64,000 nucleotides of DNA from Gymnothorax reevesii (Eukaryota > Chordata > Actinopteri > Anguilliformes > Muraenidae). Of the stretch, positions 56,355 to 64,000 are shown in pieces. Below the pieces are notes generated by a model. That model searched no databases. It saw only the letters and a program-made list of their open reading frames with translations, and was not told where the DNA came from. The stretch's first letter is position 1; every line of letters begins with the position of its first letter. The stretch is taken from NCBI GenBank assembly GCA_029721435.1, contig CM056577.1, positions 116,248,219 to 116,312,218 of the forward strand. Reading direction: 5' to 3'. The position numbers and the translations under genes were made by a program.

Positions 56355-59300
56355 GTGAGTCATTAATAGCTCTGTCTCCATGGTGCCTGTTGAAACGAGA
56401 GGGGGTTCGATCCCAAAGTGGCAGCTGATGGTAGGCGGACTAACCTGAAAGAAGGAAGATATCCTAACTTAAGCCCTAACCATGACTATAATTACCACAG
56501 AGATTTATACGGCCAAGACCGCATATAAATCAAAAAATGGTGTGTCAAGACAATACTGCTGGTTACCAGCACACTGCCGGGGTCCGTCTGCTGTCAGTGG
56601 CTGGTCCAGGGGTGGATCCACAGGGGGGCAGAAGGGGGCAACTGCCCCCCCACTGTCGAGCCTTGCCCCCCAAGCTGCCCCTCAACTTTAAAGTTCTTAA
56701 AACTATACTTGTAAAACAAATCACCACTATGTCTAAAAGCCCCTCAAACCATCGAAATAAAAGATGAATTCACCAAAAAAAATATAAATGTAAATATAAT
56801 ATTCGGCACTTCAAATACGTAGCTACGGTCCTGCATCAAACACGCAGAGACTGTGTGATGAGCCTCCTGCTCCGGGCTGGCATGTGTCAGTTGGCATGGA
56901 CACTTGTTATAGTCTGCGTGCAGGGCAGCAGAGTGGAGCCACTTAGCTACACAACTTTCTCCAAGTAAAGTCAGTTTCCCCCGGTGAATAAAGTTTAGTT
57001 AAATTTGTAATAGATGGAATGTACGCTTAAGGCGATGGTTCAATGCGTTCATTAATCGCTGGTCAAAAGTTACTCACTCCCGGGTGATTTGTTGGAAAAT
57101 TTTTCTCTTCGGTAAGTTTTGATTAGAGTAAAAACAAGAACAGTTTATGATGCATTTAGCTAGATATCAAAAACAGGAATGTTTGAATCCAGAGGTTCGC
57201 TGTTAAGTTTCTGTGTTATGTGATCAATATCACAGCAATGAGGCTGCATATTAAAACCAGGTCCTTACTGTCAGGGCGGTGGCTGCAGGCACAGACCCGT
57301 ATCTCTAGCCTGTATGCTAAAGGTAAGTCTTCGGTATTATTAGTGTCTCATTCTATCACAGGCTCAGGTACGGGCGGGTCCGCACCTACTACCGTTAGCC
57401 CTTTTTACGGACGGTATGTCCTAATGAATTTGCCATGCGTCAGCAGAAGCAGGCAAAATCTCTTAAATTCCATTAAAAATTGAAATATGATTGTTATAGT
57501 TACACTGTATATATATTTGTATAGATCTAGCAATTCCGCTTCTTTGACGCAGCTCATAAGTACTCGCGGCAGGAGCAATATCCGACTTGGCGGAAATTCC
57601 ACCATACGACTAGAGGTTTATGTTGCCTGACAATCATCAGATGATCATCTTAGAAATCTAGCTGTTCTCAGTATTGAAAGTGTGCAAAACAGCTAGTTTG
57701 GATATGTTTGAGAGACGTTTTGCTGCACAGCACAACAATCGTCGTCTGAAGCTCTCTTAAAAGAGATGGCCAATATCAGTCGCGGACTGTGACTTAAGTA
57801 CTTTTACTGTATTTATTTTGAGGTACTTTTATTTCATTAGGCCTAATTATTCACTCTGCTACATCTTGGAAGTCACAATACAGTGCATCCAGCAAAAAAG
57901 TAAACTGAATAAAATGAGAAGTATTCTGTTGAAACTTAGTATCTATAAAACTAATTAGGACAATTACACAACTATGTTCTTTTTCACATCATTTCATTTC
58001 ACAAAGATCACAAAATTAGCGCTGTCAGAACTCATTGTTCTGTTGTCACCAGCATGATTTGTGCACGTCATGCAGCTAGTAGGGTTTACATTTAAAGCAG
58101 TACACATTACACAACCTAAAGCACTGATGGCCCCGACAATGAAAAGTTGAAACTGAACATCCAGGTTCATCCGTGTTTAGGCCTGTCATCATTTTATGAA
58201 ATCTGGCGCAAAGTGGTTACTGAATTACTTTAAAAGTGTCACTGTTGTTCTGTTGAGTGCGGCACAACCTCCACTACCTTGACATCATTAGATAGAGGGC
58301 ATAGTTATAAAACACCAAATGCCATTTTTAATCAAAGAATGTTAAGTTATTTTTATAGAATTGACCATTTATTCTTGGTTTCCTTTTTTGGGGACACACT
58401 GTACAATAAATACATTGAAGTGATGCAAGATCAGAGAGACACCAAAAGCGAAATGCCGGGAAACAGGGAGTTTATTAAAACAAAAGAAAACAGGCACGCG
58501 GGCCTACAGAAAACTTGGCCCAAAGGGTTGCAAAATTCCAAACTAAAGAGAGCTTCATAGAGCTTAAAAAATGAAGAGCACAAACGACAAAATACAAAAG
58601 CCACTGGAACCTCCAGGGAGAAAAACCTCAAACAGAAGAGAATAATCAGGCTTTGAATGCCAACAACAAGAACTTGACTTGGCCAGAAAGAAGACATAAA
58701 TACTGCACTAATTTTCAAGACACAAGGGCATGAAACACGAGACTCTGTCTGCCAGCCACCTTCCACCGACTCCAGATAAAGGGAGGAAAATCAGCACACA
58801 TGAGGGGCAACACCTGGAGAAGAAACAAGGGGCAAGGAAAGATCATGAGACAAGGACCATGACAGGCTGACATGACTTGCTTGTTAAGAAAATGAGCGGC
58901 TCAGCTTAAGTACCAATGAAGCATGCAGATTGGAAGGAAGCATGAATGTTAAAACAGAAAAGCACAGCAAGATCTTGAAATAGCACAGCAGGAATCATGA
59001 CAATAAACTCCCTACCTAGATTATTAGTATTAGTAATGTGCCTGTCTAAGAATTACACCTCCCGAGACTGTTAGTAACTTAAAAACAGTTAATTGTCAAT
59101 TAAGCAGGCAGCCCTGAATCCAGCGCAGCACAGAAGGAAGGGGGAAACACCAAAGCCAACCAGAGCTCTGAAATGTGCAACAATGAAGGCACGGGGCGGA
59201 ACGCAGACAAGCGATAGAGTGGCTGGGCAGACCTGGCAAAACATAAAACATGGAAAAGTAAAAACATGAACAATAAACATGAACTATGAAATGTGAAATC

Positions 59301-59469
59301 CTGATACAAGAAACTGTTAAAACTGTAACATGAGAATGAACATGAACAATGAAACCTGGCAAAAGAAACTGTTAAAACCCAAAATACTGTCCTGGCCAAA
59401 GGCCCAGGACCCTGGAACACAACATGAAGAATATTTTTCTTAAATTGTTCCCCAATTTTTAGGTGCAGT
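56355..59469. other. Intron 5, transposon debris
   Basis: A GGGGTGGATCCACAGGGGGGCAG...TGCCCCCCC segment at 56592-56660 looks like a hAT-type left end. A related right end (cttgatccgccactg) is at about 59706-59720, too far away and too diverged to pair with confidence. The 58434-59060 stretch has an LTR-like TTATTAAAAC segment but no partner. No exon seen. Confidence 0.4.
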
Positions 59470-59633
59470 TTTTTTGCAGATTGGTGAACCTCTGCCTGTC
59501 TTTACTTACAACATCTGATATGTTGTGTATGGTCTATTGTGAATAAAATATGGATTTATGAGATTTCCAAATCATTGTATTCTGTTTTCATGCATGTTTT
59601 ACACAATGTCCCAACTTCATTGGAATTGGGGAT
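59470..59633 (+). mobile_element. Tc1-like right end remnant
   Basis: The blocks tccaaatcattgtattctgt, catgcatgttttacacaatg and tcccaacttcattggaattg match the right terminal repeat of fish Tc1 elements. The transposase is absent. It ends about 215 bp before exon 6. Confidence 0.78.
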
Positions 59634-59847
59634 TTCCTAATACCGCACTGAGGACATCCCATGCCAGCCCTCCCAGACCTTTTGCCACCCCAAGTAAAAT
59701 TTTCTTGATCCGCCACTGGGCAGGTCATGCCTACCACCAGCCGCCACTTTATTATCAAACCCTTGCTGACTTTAGCTCCAGTAGTTATGCACATGTCCTC
59801 TTCTCTGATTGGCTGCCCTGCTATGGACACCCCTCTGCCACTTCCAG

Positions 59848-60019
59848 ATTCGAGATTAATGTGGGCCAATCGGCAAAGATGATTGCGCTGCACTTTGATC
59901 TACGCTTCAACGTTCCTGGGACTAATCCCACCATTATCCTGGACTCCTTTGCGAATGGATCCTGGCAAGATAGGCGTAGAGAATACAACTTCCCCTTGGT
60001 GACAGGAAAAGTATTTCAG
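59848..60019 (+). CDS. Exon 6: core of galectin CRD
   Basis: A strong acceptor (ccctctgccacttccag) and donor (ttcag|gtaagg) enclose 172 nt, the size I recall for the central galectin-1 exon, with the same phases (2 to 0). It reads FEINVGQSAKMIALHFDLRF, then NVPGTNPTIILDSFANGSWQ, DRRREYNFPLVTGKVFQ. Against the canonical H-x-N-P-R ... C/R-N ... W-x-x-E-x-R set, His, Arg, Trp and the last Arg are kept. The two Asn positions are Asp (HFDLR, ILDS) and the Glu is Arg. Sugar binding may thus be altered. The fold-defining residues are well kept and the frame is intact. The last CRD exon (about 45-50 codons) is not found before 64000. Confidence 0.92.
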
Positions 60020-60396
60020 GTAAGGCCTGGGAAAGGGGAACTACGTGATAAGTTATGCCTATGTTAATACTAAACAGCCAAACCCAGCCGCGCAAACCGG
60101 GTTGGGGGGCCATGAAGGCGACTGACTGACCCCCCCCACAAGACGCCAAAAATAAAACCAGAAAGCTGAATTACATTTCACATGTCAAAAGCTTATTTTC
60201 TTGACAGTACATTAACATATGATTAACCATCTATACTCGAACACCCTCGGTACCGGTGGTGATCATTACACATCATAAATACAGCATGTTTCCTAATAGC
60301 AACATTGTCATGCACGTAAAAAAGATTGCTGCGCTCAAGTCAACAAAATTAACTGATGAGTACTACAGGTGCATAGAGCTGATTTAGTAGAAAAAC
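60020..60396. other. Start of intron 6
   Basis: Contains a C/G-rich near-palindrome at about 60087-60138 (ccgggttggggggcc ... ccccccca). No exon. Confidence 0.4.
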
Positions 60397-61272
60397 GAGA
60401 AATGCTGACCGCACACTGTGACAAAGGAAAACATCCGTCTAGCCTGTAAAAAACCACAATTATGGCAGCTCACATGCCAGTGACAAGAAGTGTTACAAGT
60501 GCACATAAAAAATAAAAAAAAAACCCAAACATTTCGGTCCCTAGCAGACCATCATCAGTGCTAAAGGTGCAGCAGTCACAAGCACATAAATTGAGAAATA
60601 CCATTGGGTGTGTCCTCTCAAGCTAAAAGCAATCACCTGTGCCAGAGGCAGACAATTAAACAATTAGTAGAATTCGTCATTGGAATTCCCAATCAGAAAT
60701 ATTAGGATGCAAATAAATTTGTTCATTATCACAACTTCATCTAAATTACATGCTTGTGAAATTGAAAATGTACATAAAAAATACTTTGAAGAGGAACATG
60801 TTCATAATTAGCATACGTCTTGAGCCTTTGAGTATGCAATAAAGCAAGGAGATCACACTCTAAACATCTGAGAACAAGGATGACAGAAATATCAACGCCT
60901 ATTGAAGAGAAATGCATTAAGCAAGACAAAACAAAGATTGTCAAAAATATTCAAGAAGTCTTACCCAATACACAGCATAATTGTAATATCAGCTAATGAA
61001 GACAAGTCAATGCAGCATGACTAGAGATGACTTACAAAAAACATGATAAATTATGGTCCTCGTTCATCCCTCCTGGAAATAAAGACTGAAAATTAAAAAC
61101 ATAAAAGGCTTCCCTTTGGAGTAACCTAACCTCTAGGCTACCACCTCTAAGATGAGGCATAAGCTTCTCAATAGCGAAAAAAAAAAAAACAAGTCTGAAA
61201 TACCATGATTTGCCTGTTTAAAATGACAAAATACAGGAGATGTCATCTTGTCGAGTTAAAGCGCTACAATGT

Positions 61273-61920
61273 TCAATAATTCTTGTATGTTTTACCAACA
61301 TAAAACAGAGGGCAAGGACAACCAATAACATATATAACATGAGTAGATTTACAAGTCATAGGCTGTTGAATGTCATATTTCTTCAATGTAAGGGGATGAA
61401 CAAAGTGTTTGTAGGGTCTGTAAAAAGAACAAACATCTATGGCAAGGAAAATTGCCTTTTGCATGATCAAGGGTACTAGTATTTGTCTTGCCTATAAAAG
61501 TATCAGCATGTACCAATTTATCCCTAAGATTTGACCTCTTGAATAAGCAAAAAGAGGGGGGTCTTTAAAAAGATTTTTGAGTTGATCTTTGCAAAATATG
61601 CCAATGCTTTAATACAGTATCTCTAATAGAGTTACTCAAAGAAGAGAAAGTGGTCTTAAAAATAACTGAAAAAGGTTTTTTGTCGCCCGGATCAGAGGTT
61701 GGTACAGTGGCTAACAAGCTCATTGGAGAGCAGATTTTAACCACCTATGTGGATAACCACGGGCTAAAAAATCACTATACATCCGTCTAGACTTAGACTG
61801 AAAATCATCAGCATTAGAGCAAATGCGTTGTAGATGTAAAAATTGACTATAAGGCAGCCCTCGTTTAAGGGATATAGGATGAAAACTGTTGGCATGAAGG
61901 AGGCTATTTTGATCTGTCAC
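61273..61920 (-). pseudogene. Penelope C-terminal region with GIY-YIG endonuclease start
   Basis: Two frames. 61920-61720 reads NSLLHANSFHPISLKRGLPY, SQFLHLQRIC and ARGYPHRWL, the conserved linker after the reverse transcriptase. 61470-61273 reads STHVIYVIGCPCPLFYVGKT, the GIY-YIG core with CPC knuckle-like spacing. A stop shortly after YVGKT truncates the nuclease before its catalytic Arg/Glu. The frames are separated by shifts. Confidence 0.8.
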
Positions 61921-62027
61921 ATTGGTATTAAAGATGTACCTATAGTCCCATCATGAACTGAAACCAATGTATCCAAAAAACTGACCTGTGAAGAGTCAAC
62001 ATGAAATGTAAACCTAATGGACTCTCT

Positions 62028-62850
62028 TTAACTATTGACGTATGCCACAAACAAATCAAAATCTGTGCAAGATCCCTTAAAAAGAACAAAGCAGTCATCT
62101 ATATATCTTCGCCACAAAAGTGTATGATCAAAAAAAGGATTATTATTCCAGATACAGAGATAATCAAGGTAACCAAGATACAAGTTTGCATAATCAGGTG
62201 CCATCGTAGATCCCATTGCAGTACCCTTAATTTGCCAGTAGAATTGTTCTTCAAAAAGGAAATAATTCTTTGTGAGAACCAACCTAGCCATATCTACTAG
62301 AAAATTAGTAGGAGGATCAGGATGTAATGAACGCAAATTCAAATAAAATGTTAGAGCCTGTAGGCCCTCATCATGGGGAATATTGGTATAAAGACATGCG
62401 ACATCTAGGGTTGCCAACAGGATGTCACTGCCAACCCAATCTACGTTGTTGAGGCAGTTGAGAAAATCACCAGTATCTTTAAGGTAGCTGGGTAAATTGC
62501 ATACCAAAGGTCTCAAGAAATGATCCAAAAAATTTGAGAGAGGTTCAGTAATGCTGTTAATCTCAGCTACTATTGGGCGCCCTGGGGGTTGAGTTAAACT
62601 TTTATGGACCTTAGGCAAAATGTAAAAGACGGGCTTAATAGGTGAATTGTTAGTTAGATTATTCAATTCATTTTCGAGATAATGCCATCAGAATAGGCAC
62701 CACTTAAAAAATGATCAATCTCTTTTTTAATTTTAGTAGTAGGGTAAAAAAGGAGTGGTTTGGAATATGCTTCATCCTGTAGGAGGCAATAAACCTCCTG
62801 ATCATATTGAGATTTAAGCATTAGAACTATACCCCCACCTTTATCTGAAG
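62028..62850 (-). pseudogene. Penelope-type reverse transcriptase
   Basis: The 212-codon frame reads YILPKVHKSL, GRPIVAEINSITEPLSNFLD, LDVACLYTNIPHDEG (first catalytic Asp), KGTAMGSTMAPDYANLYLG and RYIDDCFVLF (the YIDD box). Upstream, in another frame, is KPSDKGGGIVLM, the usual N-terminal motif of the class. The palm is complete with all catalytic Asp residues. The shift near 62690 and a stop at 62028 break the long frame. A live copy would prime on target DNA cut by its endonuclease. Confidence 0.88.
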
Positions 62851-62907
62851 GTTTTTACAGGCTAGACTGATGTTTTCTTTTGTCACAGTGTGCGGTCAGC
62901 ATTTCTC

Positions 62908-64000
62908 TTTTTTCTGCATATCCACGTAAAGGAATGAAACTCGTCAAAAAGCACATGATGACTATTTTTATCTAAACTGAACACAATTCAAGCGCCAAGC
63001 AATTACATAAGCATGTTGCAATACATAGGATAAAATAATATCAATGCTTGATCGCTAGCGTTTCTACTTATTTTATGCTATGCATACAAATGATCCATTG
63101 AATAAAAAGGAAAGGCCATGGAATCCAATGATGTAAGCCATGTCATTTTAAACTGACACCTCACTCAAAGAACAGCTGGCGTACACTTTATGTTCTACAG
63201 CGATGAGCAAAAAGTTTTTATTCCCTTTAAAGAACCGTGTTTGAGGGTAAAAAAAGTTGATCTTCAGTCTCCAAGCATGTTTTTCTTCAAAGTTCTCAGC
63301 TCCTTAGCATTCAGCTTGCTTGCAATGTATATTCCTCTCTGTGATCAGCTTGAGATGCATTCAGTTTGCAAGACTTTGTGGGTGGCCATTTGATTCTATA
63401 GGCTCTGTCATTTCCAATGAGCCCTCAACCACCTTAATCACACAAACCTAGCCTGAAATAGAGCTGTGCGTTCCCGGTGCGTGGAACTGAGAGTCCATGC
63501 GCCATTCACATGTTCAGGCCTACCAAACAAAACAGCACAGCTGTAAGAAACGTTTGTGAGATGTAAGCCTTTTTCAAATAACCAGTAACACGATATTGAA
63601 AACGTGCCACTTTACCACGAAACTTCGCACCACAACACATTAAAGTAGATACTTTTTCACCTGAACCAAACTTATATAAATCACGCGGCCTGTAACAAAC
63701 CCAGAAACAAACAAACTACCCATCCACACTTAAGGCGTAAGGTGGTGTGTTTTCTATATTGTGTTGCTGGTTATTTGCAAAAGGTAGACATCTGACAAAC
63801 TATTGTTACAGCTTGGCCAATTTCTTTGGAAGGCCTGATGTTGCGCAACAATATAAATGCTTCACTGGTTTGTTTGCAATCCTAATCTTGAACTGCTGAC
63901 ATTATCCATTGTCCATTTTACTTGCCTCGTGAATTCCCAAATATTTTTCACACCTGTGTCTATGTTCCACCAAGTGCGGACGTACATACATCGGCCGACT
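62908..64000. other. Right edge, nothing recognised
   Basis: I searched the + strand for the last galectin exon (Asp-Gly-x-x-Phe, Pro-Asn-Arg, Gly-Asp/Gly-x-(L/I/V) patterns) and did not find it. A frame at 63190-63393 has no galectin features. Confidence 0.5.

Larger units (their letters stand above)
23945..60019 (+). other. Candidate type II membrane-anchored galectin gene (3' incomplete)
   Basis: Six exons join to 582 nt without a stop (194 codons). The layout is cytoplasmic tail (about residues 1-56, with tyrosine motif at 31), transmembrane helix (about 58-79), stalk (80-109, sequon Asn85-Arg-Ser) and galectin CRD (about 113-194, missing its last exon). Five of six splice donors are strong; only the exon 2 donor (ggtacat) is weak. 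The galectin identity of exons 5-6 is clear from motifs and from exon sizes. That exons 1-4 belong to the same transcript is inferred from phase and order. Alternatives are a 5' receptor gene whose lectin exons were lost, or a receptor gene lying next to a separate galectin gene. Introns are 2.7, 13.0, 0.3, 15.9 and 3.5 kb, mostly transposons. Confidence 0.68.
60397..62907 (-). mobile_element. Penelope-like retroelement with inverted ends
   Basis: The minus strand encodes a Penelope-type reverse transcriptase followed by a GIY-YIG endonuclease motif, the hallmark pair of this class. The two edges carry a 57-bp inverted repeat (60397-60453 and 62851-62907, 'aaatgctgaccgcacactgt...') with about three differences. 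The right copy lies at the start of the coding region. Partial inverted copies of the 5' end are typical of Penelope elements. The N-terminal part of the protein is missing. Confidence 0.85.

Noticed and set aside
59558..60067. Reading the whole 169-codon frame as one protein
   Set aside because: Only the part from 59848 to 60019 is galectin-like. Upstream is a Tc1 end and a splice acceptor, downstream a splice donor, so the longer frame is intron plus exon.
60020..64000. Last galectin exon within the window
   Set aside because: No stretch with acceptable splice acceptor and the expected F-x-V, D-G, P-N-R, and G-(D/G) pattern was seen; the frame at 63190-63393 has none of these.
1..64000. 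CRISPR array, operon or other prokaryotic system
   Set aside because: The direct repeats found are vertebrate-type tandem arrays, LTRs or duplicated introns. There are no regular 25-40-bp repeats with unique spacers and no cas-like genes.
1..64000. tRNA, rRNA or snRNA genes
   Set aside because: No cloverleaf with A and B boxes and no rRNA-like block was recognised by eye; a tRNAscan or Rfam search would be decisive.

Overview
This is vertebrate, almost certainly teleost fish, nuclear DNA. It is AT-rich and intron-rich, with no bacterial-style gene packing. It carries CA/TA microsatellites and many interspersed repeats of types common in fish: Tc1/mariner, hAT, PIF/Harbinger, Ty3/gypsy, L1/Tx1-like LINEs and Penelope-like elements. 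The organism cannot be named from the sequence alone.

Host gene. I find one convincing host gene, on the + strand, in six small exons from 23945 to 60019: 23945-24020, 26754-26828, 39825-39911, 40248-40337, 56273-56354 and 59848-60019. All have GT/AG borders and matching phases (1,1,1,1,2, then 0). Joined, they give 582 nt, or 194 codons, without a stop. They encode a short Lys/Glu-rich N-terminal tail with a tyrosine motif (IYANTE), one hydrophobic transmembrane segment, a short stalk with an N-glycosylation sequon, and the first two exons of a galectin carbohydrate-recognition domain (CRD). The last CRD exon is not in the window. If the exons belong to one transcript, this is a type II membrane-anchored galectin. 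Galectins are classically leaderless soluble proteins, so this is the main discovery candidate here.

Left part, 1-23.4 kb. I recognise no host gene. In order it holds a tandem repeat with a hairpin tail (1.9-2.35 kb), a LINE scrap (3.7 kb), a compound GT repeat (6.2-6.5 kb), a Tc1 end (7.7 kb), a decayed Ty3/gypsy gag-pol (8.6-12.8 kb), a broken THAP-domain reading frame (15 kb), a 2-kb Harbinger element with a frameshifted transposase (16-18 kb), and a three-level nest of a MITE in a hAT in a Tc1 element (20.7-23.4 kb). That nest ends about 575 bp before the start codon of the galectin gene.

Right part, 24-64 kb. This is the gene and its very large introns, filled with mobile DNA. The intron between exons 2 and 3 holds a complete Tc1 element with an intact 340-aa transposase, a solo LTR and an L1/Tx1 remnant. 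The intron between exons 4 and 5 holds a TIR element, a hAT relic with a TTF-type zinc-finger trace, a LINE scrap, a non-autonomous LTR element and a chromovirus-like gypsy relic. After exon 6 there is a Penelope-like element with reverse transcriptase and GIY-YIG endonuclease parts. Nothing else looks like a working host gene. All gene calls are by eye, with no database search.
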